From Rhizobium leucaenae USDA 9039 (GTDB taxonomy: Bacteria > Pseudomonadota > Alphaproteobacteria > Rhizobiales > Rhizobiaceae), in NCBI RefSeq assembly GCF_000426285.1, contig NZ_AUFB01000039.1, positions 1-34,785 of the forward strand: a stretch of 34,785 nucleotides of DNA, read 5' to 3'. Under the pieces are notes generated by a model. It made no database searches. It was not told where the DNA came from and saw nothing but the letters and a program-made list of their open reading frames with translations. This document shows positions 7,504 through 15,967 of the stretch, in pieces (within the stretch, counting starts at the first letter, position 1; the number at the start of each line of letters is the position of its first letter). A program made the translations under genes and the position numbers.

Positions 7504-8712
7504 TCATCGCCCCCAAACCTTGTTTATCTGTTCAATCACTTCTAGGTTCACGGCGTTGATGGATTCCATCGCCCGGTCATAGGTCGACCGTCCCACCGCA
7601 CCGCGCGAAAGCTCGTAGAGCGATTGCTTGGTGAGACCCGCATTGGCGATCGCAGTCGACTTCCATGCCGAGGCCGCCATGACGTCGGTTCCGAAGACAT
7701 CGCGAAGCAGAGCCACAATTTCCTGCTCGGGGACATCCCGCGGATCGTGCCTTGTGATGAGAAACCGCAGAAAGTCGTAATCGAGCCGTCCGCCGGCTTC
7801 TTCGATGACCGATACGAGATCGGACGTCATCAAGAGGAACTGGCTCATCGATGCGACGTCGACCATCTGCGGATGGACAGTTACGATCATGCCGGTCGCG
7901 GCATTGAGGGCGCCCATCGTCAGGAAGCCGAGTTGCGGAGGGCAATCTACAACAACGACGTCAAAGTCCTGTTCGACCTGATTGATCGCGCCTGCGACAC
8001 GTCTGAAAAATAGATCCTCCGGGCGTCCTCGATTTTGCAGCATGAATCTCGGAGTCTGGTGTTCAAATTCCATGAGTTCCAGATTGCCCGGGACAATGCT
8101 TATTCCCGTAAAATAGGTGGGCCGGATGACGTCCTTCATCGCCACCCGCTGGTCGTCGTAGCGGATCGCACCATAAAGCGTCGTGTTTTCGGCGACGTCG
8201 AACTCCGGCTGATAGCCGAACATTGCGGAGAGTGAAGCCTGAGGATCAAGATCGATCGCGAGGACACGGTAACCCTGCAAAGCTAGTCCTTGCGCTAGAT
8301 AAACTGCCGTTGTCGTCTTCGCAGAGCCGCCCTTGAAATTTGCGACCGTGATGACCTGCAGTTTGTCGCCGCTTCGCCGGCGCGGCCAAAATCTGCCGGC
8401 TTCTTTCGGTCGAGCTCCGGCAAGGTACTCGCGGAGCTGGTTGATCTGCTCCAAAGTGTAAGAGCGGCGTCCTGCGCTCCCCAAATCGGGCGACGGACCA
8501 AGGCCATCTAGCGAGAGCTGACGAAGGTAGCCGTCAGAGACGCCGACGATTTCGGCGACCTCGCCAGAAGTGAAAGATCGAAGCGACTTCTGTGCGGTAG
8601 GAGGAAAGGCGCGCTCGCCGACCGCCCTGAGTCTCGCTGAGAGCGCTTCCGCGCGCTGGGTGATGTGTGCGGAAGTTGATGGTCGATTGATGTGCCTGTC
8701 AATCACGTTCAC
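7504..8712 (-). CDS. repA: RepA, ParA-like partition ATPase and repABC repressor
   Basis: A 402-residue ParA family protein. The N-terminal domain has a helix-turn-helix (FTSGEVAEIVGVSDGYLRQL, about 47-66) for operator binding. The ATPase part has the deviant Walker A NFKGGSAKTTT (about 125-135), the A-prime motif LAIDLDPQAS (151-160) and the Walker B-type VVVDCPPQLG. It drives plasmid partition with RepB on parS and represses its own operon. Start: GTG at 8712 with GAGG five bases upstream; a second GTG two codons in is possible. A 37-bp dyad just upstream (8730-8766) is the probable operator. Confidence 0.96.
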   Translation of the reverse strand: MNVIDRHINRPSTSAHITQRAEALSARLRAVGERAFPPTAQKSLRSFTSGEVAEIVGVSDGYLRQLSLDGLGPSPDLGSAGRRSYTLEQINQLREYLAGARPKEAGRFWPRRRSGDKLQVITVANFKGGSAKTTTAVYLAQGLALQGYRVLAIDLDPQASLSAMFGYQPEFDVAENTTLYGAIRYDDQRVAMKDVIRPTYFTGISIVPGNLELMEFEHQTPRFMLQNRGRPEDLFFRRVAGAINQVEQDFDVVVVDCPPQLGFLTMGALNAATGMIVTVHPQMVDVASMSQFLLMTSDLVSVIEEAGGRLDYDFLRFLITRHDPRDVPEQEIVALLRDVFGTDVMAASAWKSTAIANAGLTKQSLYELSRGAVGRSTYDRAMESINAVNLEVIEQINKVWGR

Positions 8713-8729
8713 TTTGGCCTCGGGTTTTC

Positions 8730-8766
8730 AGACGGTTTATTAGCGTCAGACGCGTTATTGCCGTCT
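8730..8766. promoter_or_regulatory. Interrupted palindrome upstream of repA, probable RepA operator
   Basis: A symmetric arrangement AGACGG-N7-GCGTC-A-GACGC-N7-CCGTCT begins 18 bp upstream of the repA start. Eleven of 18 half-site positions pair, and the inner and outer arms are perfect. RepA-type repressors bind dyads at the repABC promoter, so this is the best operator candidate. An exact -10/-35 pair could not be fixed. Confidence 0.6.
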
Positions 8767-8922
8767 CAAGATAACGCACGATTCTAACGATGCCGCAAGG
8801 GAAATAGGGTTAACAAGACCTTAACGCCGCAAGCCAGCGACAGCCCCGACATTTTGCACCAGGACAATTCGCCTTTAATTTCCTTTAGATAGGCGATGTC
8901 GAGATCAAATTCGCCAGCGAGC

Positions 8923-8944
8923 TTACTAACACTTTTGATAGTAA
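8923..8944. promoter_or_regulatory. Putative TraR box 1 (repA-proximal)
   Basis: A 22-bp dyad with perfect outer arms TTACTA and TAGTAA. It is closely related to the elements at 9003-9024 and 28469-28490 (shared core CTAACACTT and TGNTAGTA). It lies 211 bp upstream of repA and 138 bp upstream of traI. In Ti plasmids TraR acts on boxes in this gap to raise repABC and traI-trb transcription. Assignment to TraR is inferred from position and recurrence. Confidence 0.6.
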
Positions 8945-9002
8945 CTTCGACGCGTTTCGAACAGGCCGTCCGAGCTCAGCACGCCTGTTGCCCACAGAAT
9001 CA

Positions 9003-9024
9003 CTGCTAACACTTCTGCTAGTAG
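9003..9024. promoter_or_regulatory. Putative TraR box 2 (traI promoter)
   Basis: The second copy of the shared 22-bp motif, with left part CTGCTAACACTT and right part CTGCTAGTAG. It is centred about 68 bp upstream of the traI start codon, a sensible place for an activator site of the traI-trb operon. A convincing sigma-70 -10 was not found downstream, as is common for activator-dependent promoters. Confidence 0.62.
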
Positions 9025-9081
9025 ATCGCCTGCTCTCCCACGTGCACACCTCCTGCGTTGATTCAGGCAAGAGGCTCGTCA

Positions 9082-9705
9082 ATGCGCGTAAAGGCAATTC
9101 GCAATGCAAAGTCACTCGAAGATTTGAACCTGCTGGACCAGATGCACCGGCTTCGTGCAACGGTGTTTGGAGGACGACTTTCCTGGAAAGTCCACTGCTT
9201 CGAGGGCAGGGAATTCGATGAGTTCGACGCCCTCTCCCCGACCTACATACTGGCAATCGCCACAGATGATCGCGTGGTCGGATGTGCTCGGTTGCTCCCA
9301 GCCGTAGGCACGACCATGCTGCAGACCGTTTTCCCGCAGTTGCTCGAAACTGGCCGGCTTGTCGCACACAGCCAGATGATCGAGAGCTCGCGATTTTGCG
9401 TCGATACAGCATTTGCCGAGGGGAGGGGGGAAAGCTCACTCCACAATACGACCTTGGCGATGTTCGCCGGCATCGTCGAATGGTGCATGCTGAACGGCTA
9501 TACAGAAATCGCCACAGCGACCGATCTCCGATTCGAGCGTATCCTGAAGCGCGCCGGCTGGCCCATGCGCCGCCTCGGCTCCCCGACGATGATCAATGAA
9601 ACACACAGTGTCGCTGGCGTCCTGACCGCCGACCAAGCCAGCTTTGATCGTCTCCGGCCGCAACACTATCACTCTTCGTTCATGACCCACCAGAAGGCTG
9701 CGTGA
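9082..9705 (+). CDS. traI: TraI, acyl-homoserine lactone synthase
   Basis: A 207-residue LuxI-family enzyme that makes the conjugation pheromone from S-adenosylmethionine and an acyl carrier protein thioester. The invariant residues are present: R25, F29 and W35 in RLRATVFGGRLSW, D46 and D49 in EFDEFDA, R70 (GCARLLP), E101 and R104 (ESSRFCVD). The ATG at 9082 has AAGAGG at 7-bp spacing; an upstream in-frame start at 9058 lacks support. It leads the trb operon, with trbB starting three bases after its stop. It is probably activated by TraR through the dyad at 9003-9024, giving positive feedback. Confidence 0.96.
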   Translation: MRVKAIRNAKSLEDLNLLDQMHRLRATVFGGRLSWKVHCFEGREFDEFDALSPTYILAIATDDRVVGCARLLPAVGTTMLQTVFPQLLETGRLVAHSQMIESSRFCVDTAFAEGRGESSLHNTTLAMFAGIVEWCMLNGYTEIATATDLRFERILKRAGWPMRRLGSPTMINETHSVAGVLTADQASFDRLRPQHYHSSFMTHQKAA

Positions 9706-9708
9706 GAA

Positions 9709-10680
9709 ATGATGACCTCACAACATCGCTCTCTTCCGCGTTTGGTGAGCAAGCTCCAAAATGCCCTTGGCGATCATCTCTGCGTGGCGCTTGAGGATCC
9801 AAGCGTGGTGGAGATCATGCTCAATCCGGACGGAAAGCTCTTCATCGAACGGCTGGGACACGGCATGGCTGCCGCAGGGGAGATGCAGCGAGCGGCGGCC
9901 GAGACCGTGATCGGCAGCGTTGCTCATGTTCTCAACTCCGAGGTCGACGATGAAAGTCCCATCGTTTCGGGGGAGCTTCCGATCGGCGGCCATCGGTTCG
10001 AAGGTCTGTTGCCGCCTGTGGTCGCTGGTCCGTCCTTTACAATTCGCCGGCGCGCGTCGCGGCTTATCCCGCTCGACGACTATGTTGCGAGCAAGACGAT
10101 GACGGCCGAGCAGGCAAAAGTCATTCGGAGCGCGGTCGCCTCGAAGCTGAACATCGTTGTTGCCGGCGGGACCGGCTCGGGCAAGACGACGCTGACAAAT
10201 GCGATCCTGGGGGAGATTGTTCTTCAGACTCCCGACGACAGGTTGGTCATTCTTGAGGATACGGCAGAAATCCAGTGTGCCGCTGACAACGCCGTCTGCC
10301 TGCACACGAGCGACACCGTCGACATGTCTCGCCTGCTCAAAAGCACGATGCGGCTTCGACCAGACCGTATCATCGTCGGCGAGGTTCGCGACGGCGCGGC
10401 ACTCACGCTCCTGAAAGCGTGGAACACCGGCCATCCCGGCGGGATCGCCACCGTCCATTCAAACACGGCGCGCTCCGCCTTGCAGCGCCTCGAGCAGCTC
10501 ACCGCCGAGGCAAGCCAGCAGCCGATGCAGGCCGTGATCGGTGATGCAGTGGATCTCATCATTTTCATCGAAAGGACGCCCAGGGGGCGGCGCGTCACGG
10601 AAATTCTCCACGTCAGCCGCTTTGCCGGCGGCCAATACCAAGTCGAAGCCTATGCAGAGGACGCACGTGATGCAGCTTAA
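9709..10680 (+). CDS. trbB: TrbB, VirB11-type secretion ATPase
   Basis: A 323-residue traffic ATPase of the conjugative type IV secretion system. The N-terminal domain is followed by Walker A VAGGTGSGKTTL (about 151-162), the Asp box EDTAEIQ (183-189), Walker B-like IIVGEVRDGAAL (221-232) and the His box GHPGGIATVHSN (241-252). The hexamer works at the cytoplasmic face of the inner membrane to power pilus assembly and DNA transfer. It starts 3 bp after traI and its end overlaps the start of trbC, so it is translationally linked in the operon. Confidence 0.96.
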   Translation: MMTSQHRSLPRLVSKLQNALGDHLCVALEDPSVVEIMLNPDGKLFIERLGHGMAAAGEMQRAAAETVIGSVAHVLNSEVDDESPIVSGELPIGGHRFEGLLPPVVAGPSFTIRRRASRLIPLDDYVASKTMTAEQAKVIRSAVASKLNIVVAGGTGSGKTTLTNAILGEIVLQTPDDRLVILEDTAEIQCAADNAVCLHTSDTVDMSRLLKSTMRLRPDRIIVGEVRDGAALTLLKAWNTGHPGGIATVHSNTARSALQRLEQLTAEASQQPMQAVIGDAVDLIIFIERTPRGRRVTEILHVSRFAGGQYQVEAYAEDARDAA

Positions 10681-11050
10681 CCGATCCCTTCACTATGTCG
10701 GTCTCCTAGCCGTCGGCGCAGTCATGATGGCAACGCCGGCCTTGGCCAGCTCCGGCGGCAGTCTTCCCTGGGAAGGACCACTGCAACAAATCCAGGAATC
10801 GATCACCGGTCCGGTTGCCGGTGCTATTGCACTGGCCGCGGTCGCGATTGCCGGCGGGATGTTGATCTTTGGCGGTGAGCTGAACGATTTCGCGCGGCGG
10901 CTCGTCTATGTCGTGCTTGTTGCCGGCATTCTGCTCGGCGCCACCAACATCGTCGGCCTGTTCGGTGCCACAGGCGCCTCGATCGGAGTCTACGACGAGC
11001 GAGCCACTTCCACCGATCAAATTGGAGAAGGGGAGGGGGCTCATGGCTGA
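10670..11050 (+). CDS. trbC: TrbC, conjugal pilin (VirB2-like)
   Basis: A 126-residue prepilin. After MQLNRSLHYVGLL a long signal sequence ends near MATPALASSGG, followed by two hydrophobic helices (AGAIALAAVAIAGGML and VYVVLVAGILLGATNIVGLF) separated by a short charged loop, the TrbC/VirB2 layout. The ATG at 10670 is chosen because AGAGGA lies 8 bp upstream; ATGs further upstream run inside trbB. It overlaps the end of trbB by 11 bp. The TraF peptidase encoded at 24430-24996 is expected to process or cyclise the pilin. Confidence 0.92.
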   Translation: MQLNRSLHYVGLLAVGAVMMATPALASSGGSLPWEGPLQQIQESITGPVAGAIALAAVAIAGGMLIFGGELNDFARRLVYVVLVAGILLGATNIVGLFGATGASIGVYDERATSTDQIGEGEGAHG

Positions 11051-11342
11051 GTCCTTGTCCGGCCTACAGCGCAACCGCATCCATCGCGCGCTGTCACGGC
11101 CGAATCTTCTGATGGGCGCCGACCGGGAGCTTGTGCTGCTCACGGGTCTTGCCGCCGTCATTCTGATCTTCGTGGTGCTGACGCTCTATTCGGCGCTGTT
11201 CGGGATCGTCGTCTGGATCGTCATCGTCGGGCTGCTCAGAATGATGGCCAAGTCCGATCCGCTGATGCGGCAGGTCTATATCAGGCACATCTCCTACAAG
11301 CACTACTACAAATCGACCACGTCTCCGTGGCGGCACTATTGA
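11043..11342 (+). CDS. trbD: TrbD, VirB3-like inner membrane protein
   Basis: A 99-residue protein with the VirB3/TrbD pattern: a short N-terminus with HRALSRPNLLMGADREL, one hydrophobic hairpin (about 39-75, VLLTGLAAVILIFVVL and FGIVVWIVIVGLLRMM) and a basic, aromatic tail (YKHYYKSTTSPWRHY). It helps anchor the TrbE ATPase to the inner membrane. The ATG at 11043 overlaps trbC by 8 bp, and trbE follows 9 bp after its stop. Confidence 0.93.
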   Translation: MAESLSGLQRNRIHRALSRPNLLMGADRELVLLTGLAAVILIFVVLTLYSALFGIVVWIVIVGLLRMMAKSDPLMRQVYIRHISYKHYYKSTTSPWRHY

Positions 11343-11351
11343 GGGGAAGGT

Positions 11352-13808
11352 ATGGTCGCTCTCAAACGCTTCCGGGCCACCGGCCCATCCTTCGCCGACC
11401 TCGTTCCTTATGCCGGCCTGGTCGACAACGGCGTGCTCCTGCTGAAGGACGGCAGCCTGATGGCCGGCTGGTATTTTGCCGGGCCGGATTCCGAAAGTGC
11501 CACCGACCTCGAGCGCAACGAACTGTCGCGCCAGATCAATTCAATCCTGTCGCGGCTCGGAAGCGGTTGGATGATCCAGGTCGAAGCCGTACGGATTCCG
11601 ACATTCGATTACCCCTCGGAAGATCGCTGCCATTTCCCCGACGCGGTCACACGGGCGATCGACGCGGAGCGCCGGGCGCATTTCGAACGGGAGCGGGGAC
11701 ATTTCGAGAGCAAGCATGCGCTGATCCTGACCCATCGGCCGCTCGAATCCAAAAAGACCGCTTTGAGCAAATACATCTATTCCGACGAGGAGAGCCGCAA
11801 GAAGACCTATGCGGACACGGTGCTCTTCATCTTCAAGAACGCGGTCCGCGAGATCGAGCAGTATTTCGCCAGCACCGTTTCGATCCGACGGATGGAAACG
11901 CGGGAAGTTCGCGAGAGGGGAGGGGAGCGTATCGCGCGCTATGACGAATTGCTGCAGTTCGTCCGCTTCTGCATCACCGGCGAGAACCACCCGATACGGC
12001 TCCCCGATGCCCCCATGTATCTCGACTGGGTCGCCACGGCCGAACTCGAGCACGGGCTGACCCCGAAGGTCGAGAACCGTTTCCTCGCGGTGGTGGCAAT
12101 TGACGGACTGCCGGCAGAGAGCTGGCCCGGGATCCTCAACAGCCTCGACCTGATGCCGCTCACCTATCGGTGGTCGTCGCGCTTCATCTTCCTCGACGCG
12201 GAAGAGGCGCGTCAGAAACTGGAGCGAACCCGCAAGAAGTGGCAGCAGAAGGTTCGCCCGTTCTTCGACCAGATATTCCAGACGCAAAGCCGCTCAGTCG
12301 ATCAGGATGCCATGACAATGGTCGCCGAAACTGAGGATGCCATCGCGCAGGCGTCTTCACAGCTGGTTGCCTACGGCTACTATACCCCGGTCATTGTCCT
12401 ATTCGACGGTGATCGCGAGGCGCTTCAGGAAAAGGCCGAGGCGATCCGCAGACTGATCCAGGCGGAGGGATTCGGCGCACGGGTCGAAACGCTCAACGCA
12501 ACAGATGCCTATCTCGGTAGCCTGCCGGGCAACTGGTACGCCAACATCCGCGAGCCGTTGATCAATACCAGCAATCTCGCGGACCTAATCCCACTGAACT
12601 CGGTGTGGTCCGGCAATCCGGTGGCGCCGTGCCCCTTCTACCCGCCGAACTCACCGCCACTGCTGCAGGTGGCCAGCGGATCAACGCCGTTCCGACTCAA
12701 TCTGCATGTCGATGACGTTGGCCACACTTTGATCTTCGGGCCGACCGGCTCGGGCAAGTCGACGCTTCTGGCGCTGATCACAGCGCAGTTCCGGCGTTAC
12801 GAGCACTCTCAGATCTTCGCCTTCGACAAGGGAAATTCGCTGCTGCCACTGACGCTGGCTGCCGGCGGCGACCACTACGAAATCGGCGGTGATCATGCGG
12901 AGGAGGAGAAGGCCTTGGCCTTCTGCCCCCTCTCGGATCTTGCCACGGACTCGGATCGGGCCTGGGCCACGGAATGGATCGAGATGTTGGTCGCGCTGCA
13001 GGGCGTCACGATCGCGCCCGACCATCGCAACGCCATCTCGCGGCAGGTTGGTCTCATGGCCAATGCGCCCGGGCGCTCGCTGTCGGATTTCGTGAGTGGC
13101 GTGCAGATGCGGGAGATCAAAGACGCGTTGCACCATTATACGGTCGATGGTCCCATGGGCCAGCTTCTCGATGCCGAGGAGGATGGGCTCACGCTCGGCG
13201 CCTTCCAGACTTTCGAGATCGAGCAATTGATGAACATGGGCGAGCGCAATCTGGTTCCCGTACTCACCTATCTGTTCCGACGGATCGAGAAGCGCCTCGA
13301 CGGCTCGCCAAGCCTAATCGTGCTCGATGAAGCCTGGTTGATGCTCGGCCACCCGGTCTTCCGAGCCAAGATCCGCGAGTGGCTGAAGGTGCTCCGCAAG
13401 GCCAATTGTGCCGTGGTCCTCGCCACGCAATCGATCTCGGATGCCGAACGTTCCGGGATCATCGACGTGCTGAAGGAATCCTGCCCGACAAAGATCTGCC
13501 TTCCGAACGGCGCTGCTCGGGAGCCCGGCACGCGCGAATTCTATGAACGGATCGGGTTCAACGAGCGCCAGGTCGAGATCGTTTCGAACGCCATTCCCAA
13601 GCGCGAATACTACGTCGTCAGCCCCGAAGGCCGGCGGCTGTTCGACATGGCACTCGGTCCCGTGGCTCTCAGCTTCGTCGGGGCATCCGGCAAGGAAGAC
13701 TTGAAGCGCATCCGCACGCTTCATTTTGAACACGGCCGCGACTGGCCGATCCACTGGCTTCAGATGAGAGGAGTTCACGATGCCGCATCGCTGCTCAACG
13801 TCGAATAA
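11352..13808 (+). CDS. trbE: TrbE, VirB4-type ATPase
   Basis: An 818-residue VirB4/TrbE ATPase, full length for the family. The N-terminal CagE/TrbE region covers about the first 420 residues. The C-terminal motor carries Walker A IFGPTGSGKSTLL (about 461-473), Walker B SLIVLDEAWLMLG (about 653-665) and the distal VVLATQSISDAE. It is the largest energising subunit of the Trb channel and binds TrbD at the inner membrane. Its 3' end overlaps trbJ by 29 bp. Confidence 0.96.
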   Translation: MVALKRFRATGPSFADLVPYAGLVDNGVLLLKDGSLMAGWYFAGPDSESATDLERNELSRQINSILSRLGSGWMIQVEAVRIPTFDYPSEDRCHFPDAVTRAIDAERRAHFERERGHFESKHALILTHRPLESKKTALSKYIYSDEESRKKTYADTVLFIFKNAVREIEQYFASTVSIRRMETREVRERGGERIARYDELLQFVRFCITGENHPIRLPDAPMYLDWVATAELEHGLTPKVENRFLAVVAIDGLPAESWPGILNSLDLMPLTYRWSSRFIFLDAEEARQKLERTRKKWQQKVRPFFDQIFQTQSRSVDQDAMTMVAETEDAIAQASSQLVAYGYYTPVIVLFDGDREALQEKAEAIRRLIQAEGFGARVETLNATDAYLGSLPGNWYANIREPLINTSNLADLIPLNSVWSGNPVAPCPFYPPNSPPLLQVASGSTPFRLNLHVDDVGHTLIFGPTGSGKSTLLALITAQFRRYEHSQIFAFDKGNSLLPLTLAAGGDHYEIGGDHAEEEKALAFCPLSDLATDSDRAWATEWIEMLVALQGVTIAPDHRNAISRQVGLMANAPGRSLSDFVSGVQMREIKDALHHYTVDGPMGQLLDAEEDGLTLGAFQTFEIEQLMNMGERNLVPVLTYLFRRIEKRLDGSPSLIVLDEAWLMLGHPVFRAKIREWLKVLRKANCAVVLATQSISDAERSGIIDVLKESCPTKICLPNGAAREPGTREFYERIGFNERQVEIVSNAIPKREYYVVSPEGRRLFDMALGPVALSFVGASGKEDLKRIRTLHFEHGRDWPIHWLQMRGVHDAASLLNVE

Positions 13809-14583
13809 ATTCGTCGCAGGTCTTGCGGCCATCGCCTTGGCGATTGGAAGTACCTCACCGGCAAGGGCCGGTACCGCAACAGGTGCGGCGACCGAGTGGA
13901 CGCAGGTGCTCAACAATGGCGAGTTGGTCGCCCTCGTCGGTAAATCCGGCGAGCAGATTCAGAACCAGCTCACGCAGATCAACCAGCTGGCGCAGCAGAT
14001 CGAGACGCAGCTGAACATCTATCAGAACCTGCTGCAGAACACGGCCACCCTCCCGTCGCATATGTGGGGGCAGGTCGAGAGCGACCTCAATCAGCTCCGC
14101 AGCATCGTCGATCGGGGCCAGAGCATCGCATTCTCCATGGGCAACGCCGACGACGTATTGCAACAGCGATTCCAGAGCTATTCGACGCTGCAGACCAATC
14201 TGCCAAACAAAGAAACATTCTCCTCGACCTATCAAACCTGGTCGGACACCAACCGCGACACGATCGCCAGCACGCTGAAGGCGGCGAGCCTCACGGCCGA
14301 TCAGTTCGACAGCGAGGAAAGCACCATGTCCTCACTGCGGTCGATGTCCGAGACGGCCGACGGGCAAATGAAGGCCCTGCAGGTCGGCCACGAGATCGCC
14401 GCGCAACAAGTCGCCCAGATGCAGAAGCTTCGCGGTCTCGTCTCACAGCAGATGACGATGATGGGGACCTGGCTCCAGACCGAGCAGACCGACAAGGACC
14501 TGGCACAAGCGCGCCGGGAGAAATTCTTCAATGCCGAGGTCAAAACCATTCCGGAAGGTCAGAAGATGGAGCCCCGCTGGTGA
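13780..14583 (+). CDS. trbJ: TrbJ, VirB5-like pilus-tip protein
   Basis: A 267-residue secreted protein. A signal peptide (FVAGLAAIALAIGSTSPARAG, cut near residue 31) is followed by long helical stretches rich in glutamine (about 50-90: GEQIQNQLTQINQLAQQIE), as in TrbJ/VirB5 proteins. The start codon lies inside the end of trbE. The last residues, REKFFN then EGQKMEPRW, closely resemble the end of the next protein, TrbK (REKFFG then EGQEMRPRW), an oddity described under findings. The stop codon overlaps trbK. Confidence 0.93.
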   Translation: MPHRCSTSNKFVAGLAAIALAIGSTSPARAGTATGAATEWTQVLNNGELVALVGKSGEQIQNQLTQINQLAQQIETQLNIYQNLLQNTATLPSHMWGQVESDLNQLRSIVDRGQSIAFSMGNADDVLQQRFQSYSTLQTNLPNKETFSSTYQTWSDTNRDTIASTLKAASLTADQFDSEESTMSSLRSMSETADGQMKALQVGHEIAAQQVAQMQKLRGLVSQQMTMMGTWLQTEQTDKDLAQARREKFFNAEVKTIPEGQKMEPRW

Positions 14584-14777
14584 GCCGCGCTGTCGTCATC
14601 GCCTTGGTCATATCTGTTGCTGCTGTCTCGTCTGCCGCGACGGTGCTGATCATCCTCAACGATGGGGGCAAGCCTTCGCTCACCGAGGAACAGCGGGCGG
14701 CACGGGAAAAATTCTTCGGCTCGAGTAAGGAACTGCCGCCGGTCAAAGAGGGCCAGGAGATGCGTCCGAGATGGTGA
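14580..14777 (+). CDS. trbK: TrbK, small entry-exclusion-type protein
   Basis: A 65-residue protein from a GTG that overlaps the trbJ stop (GTGA). It has one N-terminal hydrophobic helix (VVIALVISVAAVSSAATVLIIL) and a polar tail ending KEGQEMRPRW. It sits in the trbK slot between trbJ and trbL, where Ti-type plasmids encode the entry-exclusion protein. No lipobox cysteine is seen, unlike RP4 TrbK, so it should be membrane-anchored by the helix. It overlaps trbL by 7 bp. Confidence 0.85.
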   Translation: MSRAVVIALVISVAAVSSAATVLIILNDGGKPSLTEEQRAAREKFFGSSKELPPVKEGQEMRPRW

Positions 14778-15943
14778 AGTTCACTGCACGTACTTTCCTT
14801 ATCGCGGGACTCGTGGCCGTCGTCTTCGTTGCACCCGCTTTCGCGCAGGAGGGACAGGTTCTCACTGAACTGGAGAACCAGGTTTCGGCGGCCGCTAAAG
14901 GGTGGGAAACCACCATCATGGACGCGGCGAAATCGCTGTTCTGGATCCTGGCCACCATCGAGGTCGGTATCGCGGCCGTTTGGCTCGGAATTCAGGCCGC
15001 CTCTCTCGACAGTTGGTTTGCCGAACTTGTCCGGCGGATCATGTTCATCGGATTTTTCGCTTTCGTCCTGACGCAAGGTCCGACCTTCGCCCGCGCGGTC
15101 GTCGATAGTCTTTTCCAGATCGGCGCCGGCGGTGGTTCGGCATCCCCCGCCGAAATCTTCGACGCCGGCATTCGGGTGGCATCACAGATGTCACAGCAAG
15201 CGCAATTCGGTGTGTTCGAGGACAACGCGCTGGCGATCGCCGCGGTGCTGGCGATGGGCGTCGTCGTCATCTGCTTTTCGCTTGTCGCCGCGATTTTCGT
15301 GTCGGTCATGGTCGAGATGTATGTCGGCCTGCTCGCCGGCATGATCATGCTCGGGCTGGGCGGCTCATCCTTCACCAAAGACTTTGCCGTCCGCTATCTC
15401 GTCTACGCTTTCGGAGTCGGCATGAAGCTAATGGCATTGGTGATGATCGCCAAGATTGGATCTCAAGTGTTGCTAGGCCTCGCGAACGCGCCAACGGCGT
15501 CTTCGGATCAATTCGTGACGACCCTGGCGATCGCCGGCATCTCGGTCGTGGTGTTCATCATCGCCATGTATGTGCCGAGCATCATCCAGGGTGTCGTCCA
15601 GGGAGCCTCGGTTTCCGGAGGCATGGAAGCGATCCGCCACGGCGCACAAGCAGCGTCGTTCGGAGCAGGGGCAGGCTTCCTCGCGGGCGGCGCTGCCAGT
15701 GCCGGCTTTGCGGCCGGGCAAGCGGCCCGCGCCGCCGGCTCTTCGGTCGCGGGCGCTGCGCTCCGAGGGATTGGCGCCGGCATCGGATCGGCGGGCAAAG
15801 CTGCCGGGTCCGCGGCGAAGGAGAAGGCAATCGGCTCACCCGGCGCTTATGCGGGCTCGATCCTGGGGCTGGCCAACGCCAAGCTCGATCAGAGCCGCGG
15901 CGGGCATAGCGGGCCAAACCCGCCTCCCGAACGCAAAGACTAA
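14771..15943 (+). CDS. trbL: TrbL, VirB6-like polytopic channel protein
   Basis: A 390-residue membrane protein. A signal-like start (FLIAGLVAVVFVAPAFAQEG) is followed by at least five hydrophobic spans between about residues 50 and 280, then a Gly/Ala-rich tail (from about 290) with repeated GAGAG/AAGSAA-like runs ending in a proline-rich polar stretch. This is the TrbL/VirB6 arrangement, forming part of the inner membrane pore for DNA. It overlaps trbK at its start; trbF begins 24 bp after its stop. Confidence 0.94.
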   Translation: MVKFTARTFLIAGLVAVVFVAPAFAQEGQVLTELENQVSAAAKGWETTIMDAAKSLFWILATIEVGIAAVWLGIQAASLDSWFAELVRRIMFIGFFAFVLTQGPTFARAVVDSLFQIGAGGGSASPAEIFDAGIRVASQMSQQAQFGVFEDNALAIAAVLAMGVVVICFSLVAAIFVSVMVEMYVGLLAGMIMLGLGGSSFTKDFAVRYLVYAFGVGMKLMALVMIAKIGSQVLLGLANAPTASSDQFVTTLAIAGISVVVFIIAMYVPSIIQGVVQGASVSGGMEAIRHGAQAASFGAGAGFLAGGAASAGFAAGQAARAAGSSVAGAALRGIGAGIGSAGKAAGSAAKEKAIGSPGAYAGSILGLANAKLDQSRGGHSGPNPPPERKD

Positions 15944-15967
15944 CAGCAATCAGAAAGTGATGGATCG

